In this document: piece after piece, positions 12,801 through 23,388 of the stretch
Layout of the letters: each line of letters begins with the position of its first letter
Numbering within the stretch: the first letter of the stretch is position 1
DNA from: Galeopsis tetrahit
Taxonomy: Eukaryota; Streptophyta; Magnoliopsida; Lamiales; Lamiaceae
DNA length: 64,000 nucleotides
NCBI GenBank assembly: GCA_963675135.1
Contig: OY776120.1
Location: 26,874,001-26,938,000 of the forward strand
Direction: 5' to 3'
Notes under the pieces: model-generated
Databases searched by the model: none
What the model was told of the DNA's origin: nothing
The model's input: the letters and a program-made list of their open reading frames with translations, nothing else
Made by a program: the position numbers and the translations under genes

Positions 12801-13899
12801 ACAATTGGAAAAAGTGGGAGAAGTTATATAAGCCAAAAGATCGGGGGTATGGGATTCCGGAGTATGACTCAATTCAATCAAGGTCGTTGACAAAAGAGTT
12901 ATGGCGTATGATTGATAATCCAAAATCACTAATTGGTAGAACCCTTAAAGTCAGATATTTCAAACATTCAGATGTTTTGGAAGTGGAGATGGGGTGTAAC
13001 TCTTCATTCACATGGCGATCTCTGCTATCAAGTAGAGAGGTCTTACAACGAGGGATCTGTTGGATACTGGGAAACGGAAACACCATTACCTTGCGTAAGC
13101 ATGCATGGGTTCATGGGTTGAACTGTGTATTTATTAGGTCTCAGATCACAGCAGGAAATAACATATCAATACATCTGAATGAGAACATACAGTGGAATGA
13201 GGACTCGGTGAGACAAACCTTCCTTCCATTTGAGGCAGAAGGTATCTTGAGAACAACGGTGGCAGAGAAAGATAAAAGGTTTTGAGTTCATGATCATGAG
13301 GGTCTATATACAGTTAGGTCGGGATATAAGGAGATCACGATGGACATAAAGTTAAATAGGAAGGATTCTTCTTCATCGACGAACGATCAGATGTCGAGAT
13401 GGTGGAATCGGGTTTGGAATATGAAAGTTCCCTAAAGGTGAGAATTTTCGGTTGGAAAATGTGTCTGGATATAGTTGCTACAAAAGGAAATTTAGCACGT
13501 AGACACATTCCCGTTGACCCCATTTGTGGCGTTTGTGGGGCGTATATGCCAGGTACAATGCATACATTGTTCTCTTGTCAAAGAGTGCGAAAGGTTAGAA
13601 AAAAAATTGGACTTTGAAAATGGATTAAGAATGGATCGCATTTGAATACCCTTCAATTCTTGATGTTTCTAAATGAATGCGAGAATAGTTTGAAGCTGGA
13701 AGACATCGTGATGGTGGCCTGGGGTATTTGGCGCAAAAGATGCAAGGTAACTCACGACGGAAAGCCTGGTGAAAGGATGATCAATGATAGTGTTGGTGAA
13801 AGAGTGCTCACGTATATATTTAAATTAATCATGATGTGGATAGACAGATTAGGTTGGCGGAGGACGTAGATCTTACAAAAGATATGCATGATCTACAAG
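12801..13899 (+). mobile_element. LINE ORF2 C-terminal fragment (5' part, split by MITE)
   Basis: The 3' half of a second L1-type ORF2 on the plus strand. It runs GGMGFRSM (about 12843), LWRMIDNPKSLIGRTLK, NSSFTWRSLLSSREVL, GICWILGNGNTI and RIFGWKMCLDIVATKGNL, then the zf-RVT cysteines in CGVCGAY...HTLFSC (about 13525-13575). Frameshifts lie near 12840-12890, and stops occur at about 13283 and 13432. The element continues after the hAT MITE at 14456. Confidence 0.8.
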
Positions 13900-14455
13900 C
13901 AGGGGCGGACCTAGGCACACCCTTGAGGTGGCCATGGCCCCCTTTTTTTTTACTATTATATTAAGTATTAATTAATTATCAAATTAATAAATTTATTTAC
14001 TGTTTAATTTACTTTTACCTTATTTTCTAATTATTAGGTGGGCTACAGATTAATTTGCTCTCCAAAATTTAAGTTACGATTATTAAATAGTCCAAATATT
14101 AATATTAAAATATATTTTAATATACATATTTTAATTGACAAATTCTTGTATATAATTGGTACATACCAATCTAATCAAATCAAATTAAAATTGTGGTTCA
14201 ATTACATCATACCATAAACACACATAATTTTTTTTTTTCAATTTTTTATTTTTTTTATTCACCATTCGTTATTTTTTTCCATTTTCAGTTCAAATGATTA
14301 TAGATTATAGGCTTTGAGAGATTTATGTGTTTTGATATATTTAACAGTGAATAATATATAAATATGCAATATTTTAATTTTATTATCGAACATATAACAA
14401 TGTTGAACAATATTATATTGACCCCCCCTTACCGTCGGTCCTGGATCCGCCTCTG
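13900..14455. mobile_element. hAT-type MITE with 8-bp target duplication
   Basis: The 556-bp element begins CAGGGGCGGACCTAGG and ends CCTGGATCCGCCTCTG, imperfect terminal inverted repeats of about 16 bp. It is flanked by the identical 8-mer TCTACAAG at 13892-13899 and 14456-14463; an 8-bp duplication is the hAT signature. The interior is AT-rich and non-coding. It sits inside the RNase H region of a LINE remnant, so it inserted after that LINE. Confidence 0.88.
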
Positions 14456-14830
14456 TCTACAAGGAAGGGTCATTTTGGAAGTCGATGGAGCATTCAATGC
14501 TGATGACCGAAAATACGTGGTGGGTGGTATTATTCGGGTTTGCGATGTGGAGGTTGTTCTACATTTTACTCAACGCATTCCACCTCAAAAAAGCCATTAG
14601 GAGTGGAGTTAAAAGCAATGGAAGTCAGAATGATTAAGGCGAAGTCATCAGGATACAATAAAATAGAGATCTGAATACTCTCAACAAGTTATACGATTGA
14701 CCGAGGAAGGTAAGCGAGGAATCGGACCAAAAGGTATCTTGGCTTACAGGGTAATCTAGTTGGCAAATGAATTTGTAGTGTACAAATTCAAATTCAAGTA
14801 TTTTTTTTCGAGCACACAATTTAACTCAAC
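14456..14830 (+). mobile_element. LINE ORF2 RNase H fragment (3' part, after MITE)
   Basis: Continuation of the LINE at 12801. ILEVDGAFNADDRKYVVGG (from about 14470) is the first catalytic Asp region of the plant LINE RNase H domain. Later frames carry degenerate C-terminal sequence. The LINE's own 3' end and any duplication are not clear. Confidence 0.65.
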
Positions 14831-15112
14831 AAGCGATTCACTCTATCATTTCACAATACTGAAATATAGAAGTTGATGGTTATTGGAGTTTTGTGTCTTA
14901 TTGTTCCAATTTACCCAAATTATACTCCTGTATCCAATCCTTTTAAAAAAAAAATTTACAATTGACAGAGAAAAAAAAAATTAAAAAAATGATCTTGTAA
15001 TATATGTTACTCCCTCTGACCAAATTCATTTTGTGCCCATTTTTCGAACAAAGAATTTAATAAATACTGATTAAATGTAAAGTAAATATATTGAAATATA
15101 ATGAAATATTAT

Positions 15113-15375
15113 ACTACTCTCTCTGTTTCACAATTGTTTGCAATCTTTCTTTATTTATCCGTCCTATAATTATTTGCACATCAAAAAAAAGAATTTATTT
15201 TCATAAACCCTACCCTCGTAATATTCACATATTTACAAAAAATATTGGACAATCATTTACTTTACTTTATTGATAAAATTTTACACAATTACCCCTCAAT
15301 ATTCCATCTATTACACATTTTTCTTAATTTGTATGTCAATAAAGTGGTGCAGACATTTTTGGGACGGAGGGAATA
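15113..15375. mobile_element. Stowaway-like MITE
   Basis: TACTCTCTCTGTTTCACA at the left and GGGACGGAGGGAATA at the right form the CTCCCTCCGT...ACGGAGGGAG ends typical of Stowaway MITEs, flanked by TA. The interior is AT-rich and non-coding. An outer, weaker pair (TACTCCCTCTGACC near 15010 and AGGAGGAGTA near 15530) may be an older element around it. Confidence 0.55.
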
Positions 15376-16127
15376 CAATTTATTTATAAATTGTTTATAT
15401 ATAAAATAAATAATAATTTAAGTAAATAATTAATGTTTAAAGGGCGTACATAATATTATTTCAAAAAATAAATAAAAATAATGAAATTTGACCACGAAAA
15501 AAAAAAGAGAATAATGAATCATAGGAGGAGTATATCATTTCTTAATTATATTTTGTCTATTTAACTCAATCAAGTGACGACTACACGCTGCTAAAAAACT
15601 TTCTCCTTCATCTTTTCTCTCTCTCGAAGAAAGGAATGTATTCTTCCTTTGGTTAAATCTTCATCCAGCCTTTATTCACTTTAGAAAAGCTTTTAATTGG
15701 TTTTTTTCGATTTTGGTTTTTTTGGGATCAAGCATTAAATGAGTATTGGCCTTTAAAGAACATTCGGAGTGCCTTTTCGAATTCTTGGATTTGGCAAATT
15801 CGGCTAATCATCACTTTGCTTCGTTTTGATAAATCTGAAAGTGGAGAGTGTCCTTCACTTGCTTACAGATTGGGGGTGAGATCGACGAGAGAAGGTTTTT
15901 CCTCAAAAAACACGCGTGTTGTATCGGTTTCTTCAATGGAGGGGTGTAGTATTGGTAAAAATCTCGGACAAAAATCTTTCTTATCAGAAGAGCCAATGGT
16001 TTTAAAGAATAATGGTGGTTTTCATCTGCGATCTTTGGCTATAAATTGGGTTTTATAGGCAGCTAGCAACTCACAACCCTTCATCTTCTTTCTTCTTGTA
16101 TATGATTTACATTCCTCTCTAAAAAAA

Positions 16128-17627
16128 ATGGCTATGGCAATCCAACAAAAGTTTAGTGAACGTTCTATTTCAGACAAGGAGGAAGCAAACACTGCTGTCA
16201 AAATAAGCGAGCTTATCATACCTACCTCGTCTGTTGCTTTAAAGTTTGTTTCCAGGCGATTCTTTAATGTTCTTGAGCTAAAGAAGCTTCTTATCTCAAG
16301 CTGGAAAATAACCTCTACTTTCAACATCACGTCGGTGGGAGACGGGCTTTATGTCGTGGATTTTCAAAGATAAGCTGAAATGCAAGAAATATTGGACATG
16401 CAACCATGGAATCTCAGGCGATCACTCATGGTGTTGAAGCAGCTTACGGGATCAGAGTGTTTTACTAATATCAAAATGGACCGTGTTCCTTTTTGGGTGC
16501 AGATCCATGGCCTTCCTGCACATGCAATGACAAAGATAACTGGGGAACGAGTGGGAAGCATCCTTGGTGAGGTGTTGCAGGTCAATGCAAAAGAAGGACA
16601 GATGGCGTGGGGCGAATCCTTAAGAGTTTGTGTGCTTTATGATACGGAGGCACCTTTATGCCGTTTTTCTAATTTTACTGTTGAAAATGACACTACCATC
16701 ATTTTCTTTCGCTATGAAAGATTGTCTGATTTTTGTACTTTTTGTGCACATTTAACTCACTCTGTTAGGGGATGCAGCAAAGTCAAGGATCGGGAGGATG
16801 ATTGGATTGAAAACCATAAATTCTTTCCAGAATGGTTAAAGGCGGATAAGGCTAAAAGGCCTAATTTGGCGGACATGCAAGACTTATCCAGGTTGCTGGG
16901 CATCAACTTGGGTGTTCCCACTTTAAGGGGGGTACATCAGTCGGTGGAGGGGAGAAGAGAGGACAGGGGGATCGAAGTGATCAATCTGGAGGAGAATGCC
17001 GCAGCTGAGTCTGAAAAAAGAAGAAAGGCTAAGGGAAAGGCGGTGCTTATTGATGAAGGAGTTAAAGAGATGTGGCAGATAGCGGAGCAAGAGGTGATGG
17101 GCCCTCTGTGGAATTTAAATGAGGAAGCCCAATCCAAACAAAATGATAGGGAGGTTGTTTTCACCTTTCAGGAGCTAATGACTAGAAGAGGCGAGGAAGA
17201 AGTAGCGGAAAAAAGGGGTAATGTTAAGATTGACCCTCGCACAGGTATGACTCTTGATCCATTAACATTCACAATTCCGGTTGGTTTCCAACACAGACTG
17301 TTCATTGATCCTCTATTTGGGAAAGACAAGGATAACGGGAAGGATTACCGTGTAATCCATCATGTGGGAAGAGATTTCAAAGCTTTTGACTTCACGGCTT
17401 ATGTGGAGATAATCAATGAAGGAGAGCAGCCGTATGTCCCATTTCGGGAGGAGACTGGTCAGAATAATCTGGAAAATAATCACAGCGAAGAGAATGGGAA
17501 CAGTTTTTCAATTCCGGGTGACATGCGATCGGGGAAAAAAAGGCTATGGAAAGATCACTCAGGGGATTTGGCGTATTTCATCAGGGCAGAAAAGTGCAAC
17601 AAGAAATTGATGGATTGTTTTTTCTGA
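16128..17627 (+). pseudogene. LINE ORF1: DUF4283-type protein with CCHC knuckle, one in-frame stop
   Basis: Putative LINE RNA-binding protein. The start MAMAIQQKFSERSI is followed by a DUF4283-like fold (FFNVLELKKLL, WKITSTFNITSVG, LYVVDFQR). TAA at 16371-16373 then interrupts the frame; it resumes as MQEILDMQPWNLRRSLMVLK and continues to 17627. RVPFWVQIHGLPAHAMT is the typical block after the stop. The zinc-knuckle region reads RLSDFCTFCAHLTHSVRGC (C-x2-C-x4-H-x4-C, about 16725-16775). The remainder is a charged, low-conservation tail. Read-through or the 415-aa piece from 16380 would give only part of the protein. Confidence 0.75.
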
Positions 17628-17718
17628 AAAAAGCCAAGAGTATGCTTGAAACGTATGGCTCTGAAATTTCGATTCCAATGATGGCGGAGGTTGAGGTGAC
17701 TCAACCCCGCCGAGAAGA

Positions 17719-20700
17719 ATGAGGCTGATATGTTGGAACGCACGTGGTATATGTAGTGCACGTGCGTTCAGTAAGCTTAGGATGTTGGTATCTAAGTATC
17801 GTCCTTCTTATTTCTTTGTTTCTGAATCGAAATGTAACTCGGCCTACGCTGAAATCCTTAGGGTTCGTTTAGGGTTTTCAAATGTCTTTTGTGTCAATGC
17901 GTGTGGCTATGCTGGAGGCCTTGTTTTTTTTTGGAATGAAAGTGATGTTTCAGTGTTGTCTTATTCTTTAGGTGATGTTGATTGTCTGATCAATGATTCA
18001 GTTGGTGTTTGGCGTTTTACTGGGTTTTATGGCCATTCAATTCCTCAGCAAAGGAATGCTTCATGGCAGCTCCTTAAAAGGCTCAAGAATTATATCCAAA
18101 ATCTTCCAAATTCCTGGTTGATAAGGGGTGATTTTAATGAAATATTACATAACCATGAGAAGAAAGGTGGTCTGCAGAAACATAATAACAACATTGCTTT
18201 ATTCCAAGATGTCTTAATTCAGAATGAGCTTCAAAGTCTTAAGATGTCAGGTTCAAAATTCACTTGGCATAATAGGAGAAAAGGGCAATTTTACATTAAG
18301 GAAAAATTGGACAGATTTCTAGCAAATAAGAGTTGGATAGACTTATGTGCATTCTATGAAGCATCTGCTTTAAGCTTCTTGGGGTCGGATCATAGGCCGA
18401 TAATGATTTGTTTTGAGGTTCAAAAGTTGAGTTATTCGAGAGGAAAGGAGGCCAGACCTTTTAAGTTTGAGAACTATTGGATGAAAGAGCCAGATTTTAA
18501 CAAAGTTATGGCAGTTGCTTGGAATAAGTCTTGCTCTAATTTGACACTGAAGGAAAATATGAATGTGTGTGGTACGATGCTTGAAGATTGGGCTAAAAAG
18601 AAAGGGGGAACATTGAGCTACAGAGTCAAACATACCCAAAAACAAATAAATGAAATTTTGGACAATGATACTTGTTCTCCGAACATGGACAAAGTTGGGA
18701 AGTTGGAGGCAGAATTAGCAAAACTTAACACTCAAGAGGAATGGTTTTGGAAACAAAGAGCCCGGGTGTCATGGCTTCAGGAGGGTGACCGTAATACTAA
18801 ATTTTTCCATTCTCGTGCTAATCAGAGGAACAGGAGAAACACCATTAGAAAGATACAAGATATGAATGAGCAATGGAAGAATTCTAAGATTGAAATTGAT
18901 AAAGCATTCAAGGATTACTTTCAGACTGTGTTCTCATCAAGTTATCCATCGAATGATGACATTAGGAGGGCTACTCAATGCATAAAGGCCAAGGTCACAG
19001 TGGAGAGTGCACAAGCTTTAACGGTTCCTTTTACTTACATGGAAGTATCAAAGGCAATGAAGGATATTTCCCCTTGGAAAGCGCCGGGTCCGGATGGTTA
19101 TCCAGCATCTTTCTATCAACAAAATTGGAAGGTCATTGGTGAAGAGGTCTCAAGAGCAATACTGGAGATTCTTAATGGAGAAGGCGATCTCACCAACTGG
19201 AATCATACGGTCATCTCTCTTATCCCTAAAATGCAGAATCCTACTAATCCTCAACATTTTAGACCTATTAGTCTTTGTAATGTTTTTTATCGTATGCTTG
19301 CTAGAACAATGACTAATAGGTTGAAGGGTGTCCTTGGGGATCTGATAGATCCTCACCAAAGTGCATTTGTGCCTGGAAGAATCATTACTGATAATATTTT
19401 GGTGGCCTATGAAGGCATGCACTTCTTGAAATCATCAAAGAGCAAAGTAGGATATGGGGCCTTAAAATTGGATATGAGCAAAGCGTATGATAGGATTGAA
19501 TGGTCCTTCCTTATGAAAATCCTTAGAGTTATGGGATTTCCAGATAAATGGGTGCAACTAATTTGGAAATGTGTTTCAACAGTGTCCTACACTATTAAAA
19601 TTAATGGTTCATTTTCAGAAAAGTTTTCCCCTACTAGAGGCTTAAGACAAGGTGATCCCTTGTCACCATATCTCTTTGTGCTGTGTGCTCAAGCATTTTC
19701 ATCAATGCTTTCTTCGATGATTGAGTTAAAGCAAATATCAGGCATTAGAGTTGCTAGAAATGCACCTATACTATCCCATCTTTTCTTTGTGGATGATAGT
19801 ATTTTGTTTTTAAAGGCATCAAAAGAGGAAGCACAAGTTGTGGCAAACTGTATTTATGTGTATGAAAAAGCCTCTGGCCAGTTAGTGAATAGAGACAAGT
19901 CATCCATCATGTTTAGCCCATTGACATCTCTGATTAATGTTGAGAAATCCAAACTTATTCTAGGGATTAGATCTTCTCAAGGGCATGGTCTCTATCTTGG
20001 TCTTCCTACAGTAATTCCAAAAGCCAAGAGGTTCAAGTTTGGTTATCTCACTGACAGAATTCGTGAGAAGGTTTTATCTTGGAAGCATAAATTTTTTTCA
20101 GAAGGAGGCAGGGAAGTATTAATCAAAGCTGTTTTACAAGCTACAGTTTCTTATGCTATGTCCTGTTTTCGGGTTCCAGCTACGGTTTGTACAGATATGG
20201 AAAAAATTATTGCGGGTTTTTGGTGGGGAGATGATGAGATGAAAAGGAAAAAACATTGGAGAAAATGGCTGGATCTATGTAAACCAAAACATGATGGAGG
20301 CATGGGATTTCGAAGCTTGGTGTTATTCAACAAGGCTCTATTAGCTAAACAACTCTGGAGAATTATCACTAAGCCACACACTTTGTTGGGAAGGATATTT
20401 TAGGCAAAATACATAAAAGGTTTGAGTCTTTCAGACATTGAAATTGGCTCTAACCCATCTTTTGTTTAGAGATCATTGCACTGGAGTAAGGAATTATTGG
20501 AAGAGGGTGCTAGATGGAGAATTGGTAAGGGCAGTGGTATTCACTTATTCAAGGATAGATGGGTCAGTGGTCTTGAGGGGGGAAGGATCATCTCTAGATT
20601 GGCTAGTGCTTCACATGTTAACAGATTCTTACTTGCGAACGGAAGCTGGAATGAAGGGCTTATTAGGCAAGCGTTCTACGCATATGAAGCTGATCATATA

Positions 20701-21840
20701 TTACATGCTCCCACTTTTGGAAATCAACAACTGGACCAACTTTTTTGGCCATACAGTTCTACTGGAATATATTCAGTGGCCTCGGGGTATTTCAAGGCCT
20801 TTGAAAGTTATACTCAGGAAAAGGGGCGTAATATGGAAGGTTCTTCAAACACTCAACTGTATGGAAAGATTTTTGATACAATTTGGAAGCTTCAAGTACC
20901 TCCGAAGGTGCGGATTTTCTGCTGGAAGATTGCCCAGAATATGATTTCATCGGAAGGTAATCTTGCTCTCCATCATGTGCCGATTAGCTCAAGTTGCAGG
21001 TGTTGTGGGACTTTTATGGCTGATATTATGCATTGTGTTTTTAATTGTGCCTTCTCCAAGAGAACTTGGAAAGATGTTGGCGTTTGGAATGGTATCTGCA
21101 ATGCTACTAAGGGTGATGGGCTGGATTTTATTGGATGGTGTGTGCAAAACTTGAAAATGGAGGAGATGACTTTGGTAACTATGATTGCTTGGGCTATATG
21201 GAAAGAAAGATGTGATTATACGCATCGGGAAATTGAAAGCAATAGTAAGGTGGATAGACAATTGAAATTCAATGTCAAATGGGCTATATCATACTGGACG
21301 GATTTTCAAAACATGAAGAGTATCAGCAACACAAATGCGGATTACATTACTAAACAAAAGGAGCTTTTCTTTAGTCACAGGGATGGTAATCTACTCTACA
21401 CGGATGCAGCAGTTAATGAGGAGACGAACTTCTTTGCTGCTGGTTGGGTGGTCATTGGAAAGTGCAATACAATTATCCATGCTGGAGCTGAAAGAATGGA
21501 TCATCCGGGTTCGGTGTGTGGAGCAGAACTAAAAGCAGTATTATTGGGAATCAAAAAATGCATGAGCCACAATGTTGAGATTAATGCTATACGTACGGAT
21601 TCCATGGATGCAATAAACACCATTGAGATAGGAGATCACTTGGGAGAGATGGAATCTAACACAGTGAAGGAGGTTAAGGCAGTACTCCGAAAGCTGATGG
21701 TCTGGGATTGCCAACAGTTACCTCGTGAATATAATCGGATTGCATATGAATTGGCAAAAAGTACTAGTAACACTTCATTTCCTCAGGATTGGATTGAAGA
21801 TGATTGCCCTCAATATTACAAGGATTTACTTGTTCTTTAA
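17719..21840 (+). pseudogene. LINE ORF2: endonuclease, reverse transcriptase, zf-RVT and RNase H, two in-frame stops
   Basis: An N-terminal apurinic-type endonuclease starts MRLICWNARG, with RGDFNEIL and SDHRPIMI. It is followed by GDRNTKFFHSRANQRNR and the RT domain: KAPGPDGYPASFYQ, VISLIPKMQNP, FRPISLCNV, SAFVPGRIITDN, KLDMSKAYDRIEW, TRGLRQGDPLSPYLF and the catalytic FFVDDSILF. zf-RVT (CRCCGTFMADIMHCVFNC) and RNase H (LLYTDAAVNEE...AAGWVVIG, then IRTDSMDAINTI) complete the order. TAG at 20401-20403 and TAG at 20468-20470 interrupt the same frame; the second replaces a conserved Trp (SFV-stop-RSL against SFTWRSM in the LINE at 8941). Without these two codons the frame is open to 21840. Confidence 0.88.
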
Positions 21841-21920
21841 TTACTCTCACTTATGAGAGTATGTTTCTTTATCCCTTGTAAGGTTGTCAAAAAAAAAAAA
21901 AAACTCAATCAAGTGACGAC

Positions 21921-23388
21921 ATATGTAATTATTAAATGACACATCAACAAAATAATTATAGTGATGATAATTCAACAATAACCTTTCCTATTAATGTATT
22001 CATTAAAATTATTAAATAACACATAACAAAATTAATATATATTGTGATAATCAAAATTTCTAATTTTATGAATTTAATACAATCTTAATATATAAAAAAA
22101 ATCACATAATAATAATAATACATGTAATAATTAATCAATAAAATTAAACTTAACAAATATATAATTTTTTAAGATGTCGACGCATCAATAAAATTAATAT
22201 AAGAACAACACATAAACGAAATTAATATAAATACAACACGTAAATATTCTAAAATCTATATGAGTAATAGGAATTTGTTAAAACACATTTTTTTTGGAAT
22301 TTATTCCAAAAAAAATATATACTCACTTCGAAATGTAGTTCCATTTGTTCTATATTCTTTGTCCATCAAAAGTAGTCTCATACACTTTATGCAAACCATC
22401 ACTCTTCAATCATCACTTAATTACTCAATTTGCCATCAACTTTATTCACAAACAATTATTTTATTTACAATGGATCCCACAATACCCTATAATTAATACC
22501 TCCTTTTTTTTTTTTTTAAGTTGTATCCCACCCCAATATAACTACATTTGGTGGATGGAGCAAGTAATTCTTATCTTAATGAATTAGATCAACTCATTTA
22601 ACAATATCCATGTTAATAATTTTGTTGGAAAATAACACTAAGTTTGATGTAAGATATTATTGGGAGATCATTGACTTGTATATTTGTAGAATCATGTTAG
22701 ATTAATTTTTAAGAGTTTCTTTAATTCAAATCAATTTGATAATAAAGTACCAATATAGATTATCAATACCCGATCTAAAAACGATAACGTAAAATAAATA
22801 TATAGATGAAAATAATTAATAAAAAGGGACTAATTTAACATTTTATCCTTATCTTTTAGTATTCTGTTTCATATTCCAATATTCAACATGAATTTGTAAA
22901 TGCTACTGCCAGAATAGACAAAATTGATCCAAACTATAATTAATAATTTCTACTTCTCATAATAACTTTTACATTTTATTTTTTTCAAACATTTTAAAAT
23001 GGAGTAACTTTTAATTTTTACATTCTAAAAAATAGAATTCCTTCATAAATAACATCCAAAAAAAACATCATTACTATATATATATATATATATACATATA
23101 ATTCAACTCATTTATATTATATTATAAATAAAAGTTTCCTATGAAAGCTTTTCGAAGGGGTGGGTTCAACATTTTTTATTTATATTTTTTGATGGAAAAA
23201 AAAAACATTAATTTTAGGGTCATAATTAGTAAATGTGATTATAAGAATTCAATTAGTTCCTTTTCTTAGAAGATCCTGATCTTCCCTCTTATTTCTGTCG
23301 CTCTCATTCAAATACCCCAACTCTCTCTCTCCCTCCCTCTCTCACACACACACACACAAATGCAACGGTGGGTTCATAAATAACGAAA
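21921..23388. other. AT-rich intergenic region and kinase promoter
   Basis: No gene. A degenerate Stowaway-like inverted pair (GTCCATCAAAAGTAG near 22360 and CTACATTTGGTGGATGGAG near 22541) is possible. A (TA)n run lies at about 23076-23095. A CT-rich then CA-rich stretch at about 23322-23358 is probably in the 5' UTR of the kinase gene. Confidence 0.5.
23360..23383 (+). promoter_or_regulatory. Seven-codon upstream ORF ahead of the kinase start
   Basis: ATG at 23360 opens MQRWVHK and stops at TAA 23381-23383, only five bases before the main ATG at 23389. Such a short uORF immediately before the start could lower translation or require leaky scanning or reinitiation. Whether it lies in the transcript depends on the unmapped transcription start. 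Confidence 0.5.

Larger units (their letters stand above)
15582..21901 (+). mobile_element. Full-length L1-type LINE retrotransposon with 19-bp target duplication
   Basis: The 19-mer AACTCAATCAAGTGACGAC occurs at 15563-15581 and again at 21902-21920, directly after an A-run at about 21889-21901. These are the target duplication and poly(A) tail of a target-primed LINE insertion. Inside are a 5' UTR of about 540 bp, ORF1 (16128-17627) and ORF2 (17719-21840). Autonomous plant L1 elements copy themselves with an ORF1 nucleic-acid-binding protein and an ORF2 endonuclease/reverse transcriptase. This copy carries one stop in ORF1 and two in ORF2, so it is probably inactive, though the perfect duplication suggests a fairly recent insertion. 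Confidence 0.92.
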
